Source: Rhodospirillaceae bacterium
Lineage (GTDB): Bacteria > Pseudomonadota > Alphaproteobacteria > Rhodospirillales > Rhodospirillaceae
Direction: 5' to 3'
NCBI GenBank assembly: GCA_009694245.1
Contig: SHVO01000006.1
Span: 1 to 45,476, forward strand
Length of the DNA stretch: 45,476 bases
Numbering within the stretch: the first letter of the stretch is position 1; each line of letters opens with the position of its first letter. This document shows, piece after piece, positions 25,649 through 32,753 of this stretch. A program made the position numbers and the translations under genes. The notes under the pieces were generated by a model. It was not told the DNA's origin and did no database searches. It saw only the letters and a program-made list of their open reading frames with translations.

Positions 25649-26416
25649 GTGTTTATTCGGTTCGTTGAGCAGACACAGACGTCGACACAGCGTGAAGCGG
25701 CCGTGGCAATTGTCCCGCTGGCAGCGGTTGAGACCCATGGCCCGCACCTGCCGCTCGCCACCGATGGCCTGATCGTTGAAGGCATTCTTGACCAGGCGGG
25801 AAAGAATGACGGTTCCCCATCGGCCTATGTCCGGCTGCCGATGCTTTGGCTGGGCGCGTCAACCGAGCACGCCGACCGTCCAGGCACACTAAGCATCGAG
25901 CCCGAACAGCTGATCGGGCAGATTGTCGCGATTGCGGAGGGATTGTCGCGCTGCGGAATCCACCGCGTCGTGTTGTTCAACGGTCATGGCGGCAATGTCG
26001 CGGCGGCGGCGATCGCCGCGCTCAAACTCAGAACCCGCTTTGAAATGCTGGTGGCCAGCGCTCACTGGCTCGATTTCGGGTTGCCGGCGGGCCTGGTTCC
26101 GCCCGCGCCGCTCACCGGCGACGTCCACGGTGGTTGGGTCGAGACGGCCGCGATGCTGCATCTCGCGCCGCGGCTTGTGGTGAAGGGGGCGATGGCCGCG
26201 CGGCCCGCGACAGCGCCGGCGCCGAGTTTATTCCCCCAAGGCCCGATTGCTTGGGGCTGGAAACTCGACGATCTCGCAGCCGATCAGGGCGACGCAGGAG
26301 GTTGGATTGGTCGCGCCGATCTTGCGACGGCGGAACTGGGGAAATCCCTGGTTGACCACGCGGCGGCAGCGCTCTTGCGGCTTCTCCAAGAAATATCCAC
26401 CGCGCAGTGGCCGTGA
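25649..26416 (+). CDS. creatininase family amidohydrolase
   Basis: The 255-residue protein has all metal-ligand motifs of the creatininase fold: ETHGPHLPLATD (E28, H30, H33, D39), FNGHGGN (H113) and GDVHGGWVETAAM (H160, E165). The family includes creatinine amidohydrolase, mycofactocin MftE and the archaeal ArfB deformylase of riboflavin/F420 biosynthesis. The GTG at 25649 has AGGAG 10 nt upstream and follows the sulfatase gene by 20 nt. The neighbouring GTP cyclohydrolase and stand-alone RibD reductase make an ArfB-like role in pyrimidine or pterin chemistry the most interesting option, but sequence alone does not prove the substrate. Confidence 0.87.
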   Translation: MFIRFVEQTQTSTQREAAVAIVPLAAVETHGPHLPLATDGLIVEGILDQAGKNDGSPSAYVRLPMLWLGASTEHADRPGTLSIEPEQLIGQIVAIAEGLSRCGIHRVVLFNGHGGNVAAAAIAALKLRTRFEMLVASAHWLDFGLPAGLVPPAPLTGDVHGGWVETAAMLHLAPRLVVKGAMAARPATAPAPSLFPQGPIAWGWKLDDLAADQGDAGGWIGRADLATAELGKSLVDHAAAALLRLLQEISTAQWP

Positions 26417-26733
26417 AAGTAGCGCAGAGCCTTTTAGGCCCAGCGGCCTGCTTCGGCTAAGACGCGTAGGGCGGGATGATTCTAGCTCTGATCATCAGAA
26501 AGGTTGTCATCCTCGACCAACCGAGCCGCAAGGCGAGGCGTAGATCGGATATCCATCGTACAAAGAGTCGCCCGACCAGCGTATTTAGCACGGGTGGACC
26601 CCCACTTTCCCTTGGTGGGGCGCCAGTTTCAGTAGGGTCGCTTCGCTCGCCAACAGAAACTAGGCGCGCCGGGGTGACAATGGTGAAGAAGCGGCCGCGT
26701 CGTCTCGACACACGCGAGCGTTTCAATGTCAAA
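26417..26733. other. intergenic region between creatininase and ribA
   Basis: No gene is supported. A minus-strand frame of 133 codons (26457-26858) overlaps the ribA 3' end and reads as low-complexity repeat-like peptide (VSVGERSDPTETGAPP), not as a family member. The DNA contains a short stem (CCCCAC and GTGGGG around 26611-26631). The segment could be a dispersed repeat. Confidence 0.45.
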
Positions 26734-27864
26734 TCAGCCCGCTCGTGTGATTTCGTCCAACATGTGGCCGGCCCGGCGGGCCTTGGTTCTGAGATAGTTG
26801 TGGTTGTGGGGATTGACGGCGCCGAGGATGCGCTGATGACCCACCACATTGACCCCAAAATCCTCCAGCGCCGTGATCTTGCCGGGATTGTTGGTCATCA
26901 GCGTTATCTTGCGGAACCCTAAAAGCGCCAGCATGGCGCCGGCAACCGCGTAGCGCCGCTCATCGGGGCCATAGCCGAGGACGGCGTCGGCATCCATGGT
27001 ATCGTGGCCCAATTCCTGCAGGCCATATGCACGCATCTTATTGAGCAGTCCGATACCACGGCCTTCTTGGTCGAGGTACAGCAGCACGCCGCTGCCGGCG
27101 GTCGCGATCTCACCGACGGCGAGGCGTAGCTGGTCGCCGCAATCGCACTTGAGGCTGGCAAACAAATCTCCCGTCAGGCAGGCCGAGTGCAGCCGCGTCA
27201 AAACCGGCTGCCTCGGATTGGGCTCGCCAATGACGATGGCGATCTGATCGTGCAATCCGTCGCCACCACGGAAGATGACGAACTCGGCGCTGGCGGCTTC
27301 GCTGAGCGGTACGCGTGTCCGCGCGGCAATCGTCAGGTCGCGCGCGGACTGTTCATGGAAGTCCGCGACAGCCGCGGCGTGGACTTCTGCCAGGGCGGTC
27401 TTTTCGCCGGCCTCGCCCGGAAGCACCAGCGCCGCCGGCAGGAGATAGGCCCGCTTTACCAACTCGAGCGCCAAAACCTCCAGCGACAGGGCGGGCCGAT
27501 GCTCGATGGCCGGCACGTCGGGCTCGACCGCCAGCAGGATATCGTCGATCTCGCAGGCGAGGAGACCTGCGAGGGACACATACGAAGGTACCGACGTCGT
27601 GATACCCAGGTGGGCAAGCCGCGGTGCCGGCAAAATCAGGCCGGGGGTGCCAGCGGTAGCTTGATGCCAGGCGGCGATACGCTCGCCCGCAAGCATTTCG
27701 GCGGCGGCCACCATGAGACTCTCGCCGTTGGACCCGGTGAGTTTTACCGGACGGCCGGCGCGCAGCTCGCTGACGGCACGCTGCACCGTCAGGCGGCCCA
27801 GGTTCCCGAACCACCTTGCCAAGTCCCCATCGACGGTACCAATCTTCACATCCTCGTTGGGCAC
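26734..27864 (-). CDS. ribA: GTP cyclohydrolase II with degenerate N-terminal extension
   Basis: The C-terminal half of this 376-residue protein is GTP cyclohydrolase II, which opens GTP to 2,5-diamino-6-ribosylamino-4(3H)-pyrimidinone 5'-phosphate, formate and pyrophosphate. The zinc cysteines are C229, C240 and C242 (HSACLTGD and KCDCGDQ). LDQEGRGIGLLNKMRAY (264-280) is the nucleotide-binding block, and Y280 matches the catalytic tyrosine of the E. coli enzyme. The usual HSECLTGD reads HSACLTGD here. The N-terminal ~190 residues (VQRAVSELRAGRPVKLTG and on) look like the non-catalytic extension of alphaproteobacterial RibA proteins. The gene is divergent from the RibD-like gene across only 27 nt. 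Confidence 0.92.
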   Translation of the reverse strand: MPNEDVKIGTVDGDLARWFGNLGRLTVQRAVSELRAGRPVKLTGSNGESLMVAAAEMLAGERIAAWHQATAGTPGLILPAPRLAHLGITTSVPSYVSLAGLLACEIDDILLAVEPDVPAIEHRPALSLEVLALELVKRAYLLPAALVLPGEAGEKTALAEVHAAAVADFHEQSARDLTIAARTRVPLSEAASAEFVIFRGGDGLHDQIAIVIGEPNPRQPVLTRLHSACLTGDLFASLKCDCGDQLRLAVGEIATAGSGVLLYLDQEGRGIGLLNKMRAYGLQELGHDTMDADAVLGYGPDERRYAVAGAMLALLGFRKITLMTNNPGKITALEDFGVNVVGHQRILGAVNPHNHNYLRTKARRAGHMLDEITRAG

Positions 27865-27891
27865 GGCTAACCTTTACGCAAAGAATCTGTC

Positions 27892-28683
27892 ATGAAGGCC
27901 ATTGTGGACTGGGACCGGGACACTCCGCAATGGTCGGCGGTGCTTGCCGCCGCCAATGCTGGCGGCGGCCGGGACGAGGATTTCGCCGAAAATGCCTTAT
28001 GGGCCCTCTATGCGCCGCTGATTCAGACGCCGCGCGATCAAAGTTACGTGATCGGCCAGATCGGACAGTCGCTCGACGGACGCATCGCCACAGCTTCCGG
28101 CCATTCTCACTTCATAAATGGCGCCGCCGCCATTGTTCATCTGCATCGCTTGCGGGCTCTGGTTGATGCCGTTGTGGTGGGGGTCGGAACGGTTATCGCC
28201 GACGATCCCCAGCTGACCGTGCGCGAGGCACGAACCAGGCCGGGCCGAGCGCAACCGGCTCGGGTGGTCCTGGATCCGGCGGGGCGTATCCCGGCCCGGG
28301 CCAAATGTCTTTGTGACGACGGCGCGCGGCGAATCCTCGTGCAAGGGGCCGGCCGGCCGCGCCCGCATGGCGTGGAATACCTGGAGATACCGGAATCCCT
28401 AGGCGCCATGGCCCCCGCGGCCATTCTCTCGGTGTTGGGCAAGGTAGGACTTCACCATATACTTGTGGAAGGGGGCGCCAATACCTTGTCGCGATTCGTC
28501 GCGGCCGACTGTTTGCATCGGCTTCACATTCTGACGGCGCCCTTGATCATTGGCTCCGGCCCGTCGGGGATACAGTTGGCGCCGATCGACCGTCTTGAAG
28601 ACGCCCGACGTCCGCTAGTGACGGCTTTCGCGCTGCCGGGCGGTGATGTCTTGTTCGACTGTATCTTCTCCACTGCACCCTAG
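27892..28683 (+). CDS. RibD reductase-domain protein without deaminase domain
   Basis: The 263-residue protein is the dihydrofolate-reductase-like C-terminal domain of RibD. It has the NADPH/substrate segments GQSLDGRIATASG (58-70), VVGVGTVIADDPQLTVR (95-111) and ILVEGGANTLSRF near the end. The zinc-binding cytidine-deaminase domain that normally precedes it is absent; the first 45 residues show no deaminase motif. Stand-alone reductases of this type act before deamination in archaea and fungi. Cytochrome b561 starts 9 nt downstream, so the two form an operon. The pathway role is inferred from neighbours. Confidence 0.88.
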   Translation: MKAIVDWDRDTPQWSAVLAAANAGGGRDEDFAENALWALYAPLIQTPRDQSYVIGQIGQSLDGRIATASGHSHFINGAAAIVHLHRLRALVDAVVVGVGTVIADDPQLTVREARTRPGRAQPARVVLDPAGRIPARAKCLCDDGARRILVQGAGRPRPHGVEYLEIPESLGAMAPAAILSVLGKVGLHHILVEGGANTLSRFVAADCLHRLHILTAPLIIGSGPSGIQLAPIDRLEDARRPLVTAFALPGGDVLFDCIFSTAP

Positions 28684-28692
28684 GTCCGATCG

Positions 28693-29232
28693 ATGACCGA
28701 AAAATTCCTTCACTACCGCGCTCCGGCCCAAATCCTCCATTGGCTGACGGCGCTGGTAGTCGTCTGCGGCGTGACGTTCGGTGTTGGCATGCTCAACGCC
28801 TCGCCGGGCGCCCTGCAAAACCGGCTGTTTGATCTGCACCGTTCCTGCGGCGCCCTGATTCTGGCACTCACCGGCCTCAGGCTCTTGTGGCGTCTCTATA
28901 CGCCCCCGCCGCCGTTAATCGCCGGAATGCCCGCGTGGCAGGAGCGCGCCGCCCGCATCACCCATGCCGCACTCTATATATTGCTGTTCACCGTCCCGTT
29001 GGTGGGTTGGGCCGGGACCTCGGCATTCGGCGCGCCCATCCCGGTCTTCGGCCTCTTCGAGCTGCCGATGATTCTCGAAAAGGACAAGGCGGTGGCGGAC
29101 GTGCTTTTGCCGCTTCACGGCGGACTGGCGTTGACGCTCTGCGCGCTCTTGCTGCTTCACATCGGCGCGGCGCTACACCATCATTTCATCCGCAAGGACA
29201 ATACCTTGCGGCGCATGCTGCCAGAACTTTAG
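28693..29232 (+). CDS. cytochrome b561 family protein
   Basis: The 179-residue protein has four transmembrane helices and the histidine pattern of bacterial cytochrome b561 (CybB-like): H16 in ILHWLTA, H49 in DLHRSCG, a histidine in LPLHGGLAL and another in LLHIGAALHHHF. It should bind two b hemes and shuttle electrons across the inner membrane, for instance between quinol and superoxide or a periplasmic partner. It follows the RibD-like reductase by 9 nt. Its stop overlaps the stop of the convergent methyltransferase gene by 4 nt. Confidence 0.88.
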   Translation: MTEKFLHYRAPAQILHWLTALVVVCGVTFGVGMLNASPGALQNRLFDLHRSCGALILALTGLRLLWRLYTPPPPLIAGMPAWQERAARITHAALYILLFTVPLVGWAGTSAFGAPIPVFGLFELPMILEKDKAVADVLLPLHGGLALTLCALLLLHIGAALHHHFIRKDNTLRRMLPEL

Positions 29233-30059
29233 AGGATCCGTGCGAAGACGTCGCGGTGGCCAACGATCAGCTGTTTGGTGTTTTCACGTTGATGTTCCAG
29301 CCAGGCGGCCAGTTCATCGCCAGCGACGCCGATTTCAGCCGCCGCCGCCGCCATTCCTTCGACGGTCGCCTGCAATAGTTCCGAGGGCTCCAACACCCAG
29401 GGGCTTTCGCCGGCGGTGAGGGCGTAGCCGGCCGCTTCGAGGGTTTGCTCCAGGAACCGTCCGGCGTCGGCCCCCGCCGAAGGGCCGAAGCCCTTGTCGC
29501 GGGACTGATGTTGGCGAAAAGCGGCCGCGACTTTCTTGTCGAGGGGGTGGGGCGGGCTTGCGGCGATCTTTTCATCGGCGGTCAGCGTCGCCAGCAGCGG
29601 CCGTCGGCCCGCGGCCAGCGCTGCAACCAAACGCTTGATCCAGGCCGCCGACGTCAGATCGAACAACGCCGACGCCGTCACAAGATCGGAATCCATGGGC
29701 CAGCACGCGGGGTCTCTGGCCAAGTCGAGAACCTCGGTGCGGACCTCGATCCGGCGCAGGCCGTGATGCAGCGTTAGTCCGGCGTCATGACGCAAAGCTT
29801 TGTCCGCCCAAGCCTCAAGCGCGGTCAGTGCGCCCGCGAGGTTCTCCGGATCGCGATCGACTAGGGTCCACTGTTGTTCGCCCGGCAGCAGGTCGGCGAA
29901 AGCCCGCAGCGCCGCGCCGGTGCCGGCGCCCAAATCGCAAACCTTCAGGCTCGAGCGGGCGGCAAAAGTGAGCGCGCAGCGCGCTATAACATCGCGATTG
30001 CGCGCGGCCCTGTCGGCGGGCTCACGCAGGGCCAGCCAAGCCGGCGAAAAACCGCTCAT
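29229..30059 (-). CDS. class I SAM-dependent methyltransferase
   Basis: The 276-residue protein has the SAM-binding motif I LKVCDLGAGTGAALRAF, the acidic motif II end WTLVDRDPENL, and a motif IV-like DSDLVTASALFDLTS. The N-terminus FSPAWLALREPADRAARN and the C-terminal IVGHRDVFARI are characteristic of this cluster-associated type, as far as I can tell. The substrate is unknown; given the neighbours a pyrimidine, pterin or sugar intermediate is possible. The start overlaps the stop of the GT4 gene by 4 nt. Confidence 0.83.
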   Translation of the reverse strand: MSGFSPAWLALREPADRAARNRDVIARCALTFAARSSLKVCDLGAGTGAALRAFADLLPGEQQWTLVDRDPENLAGALTALEAWADKALRHDAGLTLHHGLRRIEVRTEVLDLARDPACWPMDSDLVTASALFDLTSAAWIKRLVAALAAGRRPLLATLTADEKIAASPPHPLDKKVAAAFRQHQSRDKGFGPSAGADAGRFLEQTLEAAGYALTAGESPWVLEPSELLQATVEGMAAAAAEIGVAGDELAAWLEHQRENTKQLIVGHRDVFARIL

Positions 30060-31108
30060 TGCGAACTCCTTATAAGTGCCTGGCCAACCTGCGCCGCGGT
30101 ATCGCTCCAGGTCGGCAGTCCGCGGCCATGATCCCAGGCGGCATCGCTGAGTTGCTTACGATAGATCGGGTCGGTGAGTAGGCGCCGCAAAGCCTCGGAG
30201 AGGGCGGCGGGATTGTCCACCGGCACTAGCACGCTGGCAGCCGCGGGCACGGTCTCGGTCACCGCGCCGGCGGCACAGGCAACGATGGGTAGGCCGCGCG
30301 CCAGGGCCTCGGCGAAAACCATGCCGTAGCCCTCGTGGCGAGAGGGTAGGACAAAGATGTCGCTGCCGGCATAGGCCGCGTCCAGAGCCGAATCCTGCAA
30401 CTCGCCTAACAGTCTCACACGTGCCTCCAGTCCACTGGCCTTGATGAGCGCGCGAACGTTAGCGGTGATCCGCGGATCGCGGTCAAGACTGCCGACAAGA
30501 TCGCACGACCAGGCGAGATCAGCCAGCCGCGCCAACGCCGCGATCAGGACATCGTGGGCCTTGCGATGGGTCAGTGTGGCGACCGTCAGAAGTTTCGCAG
30601 TTGGGCCGCTGCCCCGGGCGCGGGCGGCTTGATCGGTGCCGGGCGGCGCCAGGCAGAGCTTTCCGCGCGCAACGCCGTATTCGCGCACCAGCGTCTCTCG
30701 TGTATGGCGGCTGGTAACCACAACGGCCCGGGCGGCGGCGAGTGCCGCGCGTTCGCAATCCTTGAATTGCTCGACTTCGGATTCACTCAGGCCGGTTTCT
30801 GCGGCCAGGGGATGGTGAACCAGCGCGACAAATCCGAGGTCGAAGTCCGCCAGCATCTCGCGCGGCAGCGCGCTGAAAGCCAGGCCGTCCACCAGGACGA
30901 TAGCGCCCGCCGGCACCGCCGACAGAATTGAGCGCGTGGCCGAAAGCGTGCTCGCTGAGGGCTTAGGGAACTCTGCGGGCAGCCGAAGATGACGGGGGAT
31001 CCAGCCCGCGGATGGCAGGGCGGCTATTAGCCGGCGCGCGTAGGCATATCCACCCGTCAGCGCCGCCAAGTCGCCGGGTATGGCAAACCAGACGTCAGGC
31101 ACCGACAA
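30056..31108 (-). CDS. glycosyltransferase family 4 protein
   Basis: The 350-residue protein shows a two-domain GT-B fold with a GT4 signature. VATLTHRKAHDVLI begins the C-terminal domain, YAGSDIFVLPSRHEGYGMVFAEALARGLPIVAC holds the E-x7-E nucleotide-sugar motif (E in HEGYG and E in AEALA), and GAVTETVPA follows. It transfers a sugar from a nucleotide sugar to an unknown acceptor. It overlaps the PTPS-like gene by 14 nt and the methyltransferase by 4 nt, so these three are coupled in one operon. Confidence 0.88.
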   Translation of the reverse strand: MSVPDVWFAIPGDLAALTGGYAYARRLIAALPSAGWIPRHLRLPAEFPKPSASTLSATRSILSAVPAGAIVLVDGLAFSALPREMLADFDLGFVALVHHPLAAETGLSESEVEQFKDCERAALAAARAVVVTSRHTRETLVREYGVARGKLCLAPPGTDQAARARGSGPTAKLLTVATLTHRKAHDVLIAALARLADLAWSCDLVGSLDRDPRITANVRALIKASGLEARVRLLGELQDSALDAAYAGSDIFVLPSRHEGYGMVFAEALARGLPIVACAAGAVTETVPAAASVLVPVDNPAALSEALRRLLTDPIYRKQLSDAAWDHGRGLPTWSDTAAQVGQALIRSSQ

Positions 31109-31502
31109 GGTCCGCTTCGTAGGAGGCCAGCGCGGTGTGGGACTCGTGAAGCGTGATCTTCAGGCGCGCCAGGCCGCGGGCGGCGGGGCCGAGCTTTCCG
31201 GCGGCAATGGCGGCTTGGAGCTTGTCGAAGACCCAGCGGGCGACGACTTCGGTGGTCGAGCGCCGGCCGAGAAATTCCGGATGTTCGTCGAGGTTGCTAA
31301 AATTGATGGCCGCCAGAACTTCTTTAACCGTGTCGGTGGCAAGGCCGATGTCGACCACGATATCGTTCTCGTCCAGTTCCCGGCGCATGAAGCACACATC
31401 GATGACATAGGTTGCGCCGTGCAGTCTCTGGGCGGGGCCAAAGACCTCACCCTTGATGCTGTGGGCGATCATGACGTGGTCGCGGACTTCTACGGCGTAC
31501 AT
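31095..31502 (-). CDS. 6-pyruvoyltetrahydropterin synthase/QueD-like protein with altered metal motif
   Basis: The 135-residue T-fold protein has the PTPS/QueD layout: H14 (MIAHS), H28 in RLHGATYVIDV, the DIGLATDTVKEVL block, NLDEHPEF (H74) and the late glutamate in LHESHTA (E120). Canonical family members have HGH, giving three zinc histidines, plus a nearby catalytic cysteine. Here the second histidine of HGH is Ala (A30) and no cysteine precedes it. The zinc site or reaction is probably different from PTPS and QueD. The position in an operon with the MDR dehydrogenase and a glycosyltransferase supports a specialised pterin-like function. Confidence 0.8.
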   Translation of the reverse strand: MYAVEVRDHVMIAHSIKGEVFGPAQRLHGATYVIDVCFMRRELDENDIVVDIGLATDTVKEVLAAINFSNLDEHPEFLGRRSTTEVVARWVFDKLQAAIAAGKLGPAARGLARLKITLHESHTALASYEADLVGA

Positions 31503-31526
31503 GGCAGTGTGATTCCTCGTTGAACG

Positions 31527-32498
31527 TTAGCTGTAACGCAGGACCGTCATCAGCCCGGCGCTGTTGTCGGCAAGTATCTTGGGTAGTTCAAGCGCGGCCT
31601 CGGCAAAAGCGATCTCACCGGTGACAAGGGCGTCAAAGCGGTCGTCGCACAACAGCTCTAGTGCCTTGCTCATGCGGCGCGCGTTTGTCCACCGCGCGCG
31701 CCGGTCGGCAGGAACGACCCCCACCTGCGAGGAAATAAGCTGCAGGCGGCGCGCGTGAAAAGCCTCGCCGAGCGGAACCGAGATCTTCTTGTCGCCGTAC
31801 CAGCTCGCCTCGACCACCCGCGCCTCGGTTCCGGCGGCGGCCAGCGCGAGCCTCAGGCCTTCGGCCGTGCCGCTGGTGTGGATGACAATGTCATAATTTT
31901 CGGGCGTCATGGCTGGCGATGCGAAGCTGACGCCAAGTCTTTTAGCAATAGTCTCACGCGCGGGATCGATATCGGTGACGGTGACCTGCGCTCCGGGCAG
32001 GCGCGTAACGATCCCGGATATCAAAAGTCCGAGTACGCCGCCGCCGACAATGAGAATCCGGTCTCCCGGCGAGACTCTCGCATCCCAACAGACATTGAGC
32101 GCGGTTTCCATATTGGCCGCCAGGGCGGCACGGCGCGGCGGCAATCCAGCCGGCAAGGCGTGGACGGCGGAAAGGGGGACGCACATCCGCGTTTGATGAG
32201 GATGCAGGAGGAAAACGTGCTCGCCAATGCGCGCCTTTGGTCCATCCTCGATCTGGCCGACGAGTGCGTAACCGTATTTCACCGGAAACGGGAACTCCCC
32301 GTCCTGGTGTGGACAACGCATGCGCTGATATTCCGAGGCCGGCACACGACCCGTGAGCACCAGCCGTTCAGTGCCGCGGCTTATGCCGGAGAACCGTGCC
32401 GCTACACGGACATCTCCCGCCGCGGTTTCCGGCAGGTCCACGGGGCGGATCTCGGTCACCCCATCGGCCACGTACCACAGGGCTTCGCTACGCAGCAT
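31527..32498 (-). CDS. MDR-family dehydrogenase, zinc ligands not evident
   Basis: The 323-residue protein has the alcohol-dehydrogenase-like N-terminal GroES-like domain (SGISRGTERLVL, VKYGYALVGQI) and the NAD(P)-binding Rossmann motif ILIVGGGVLGLLISG with the acidic end VTVTDIDP. The Cys/His zinc ligands of zinc ADHs are not recognisable. The pattern SGISRGTE is shared with BchC-type and related MDR reductases. It heads the minus-strand operon, with the PTPS-like gene 24 nt downstream. The start is at 32498. Confidence 0.8.
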   Translation of the reverse strand: MLRSEALWYVADGVTEIRPVDLPETAAGDVRVAARFSGISRGTERLVLTGRVPASEYQRMRCPHQDGEFPFPVKYGYALVGQIEDGPKARIGEHVFLLHPHQTRMCVPLSAVHALPAGLPPRRAALAANMETALNVCWDARVSPGDRILIVGGGVLGLLISGIVTRLPGAQVTVTDIDPARETIAKRLGVSFASPAMTPENYDIVIHTSGTAEGLRLALAAAGTEARVVEASWYGDKKISVPLGEAFHARRLQLISSQVGVVPADRRARWTNARRMSKALELLCDDRFDALVTGEIAFAEAALELPKILADNSAGLMTVLRYS

Positions 32499-32511
32499 TC
32501 ACTCGCTCCCT

Positions 32512-32617
32512 AGCGCGCTTTCCGGAAAAGCGGGCTTCCGGTTTTCCGACAGGAAGCGCGCTATTCATATGAATCTAGACTCTTTCCCGATTCAAGAGTA
32601 TCGGGAATAGAGTCTAG
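32512..32617. repeat. compound palindromic repeat
   Basis: Two imperfect palindromes lie in tandem. AGCGCGCTTTCC (32512-32523) pairs with GGAAGCGCGCT (32552-32562). CTAGACTCTTTCCCGAT (32575-32591) pairs with its complement at 32600-32617 with one bulged base. The CTAGA...TCTAG ends and GAAAAGCGGG-type loop resemble RIME-like intergenic elements. It lies upstream of the MDR operon and downstream of the first OGT gene. Confidence 0.7.
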
Positions 32618-32753
32618 GCCGATCCAACTGCCGTGCTTCGCCTCGTCGGTACCGCCTCAAACGCCATGAGCCCGACCGGGTCTCACCGGAGCATACTCTT
32701 CGCCATTTCCGCGCGCGAACCCTTTGATAGTCGCCTCCGCCGGGCTTCCGATC

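Noticed and set aside
25649-26416. Creatininase as mycofactocin MftE or creatinine-degrading enzyme
   Set aside because: No mycofactocin or creatine/sarcosine genes are nearby, and the neighbours instead suggest GTP-derived chemistry.
26457-26858. 133-codon minus-strand frame beside ribA
   Set aside because: It overlaps the ribA 3' end in another frame, has repeat-like composition and no family motif.
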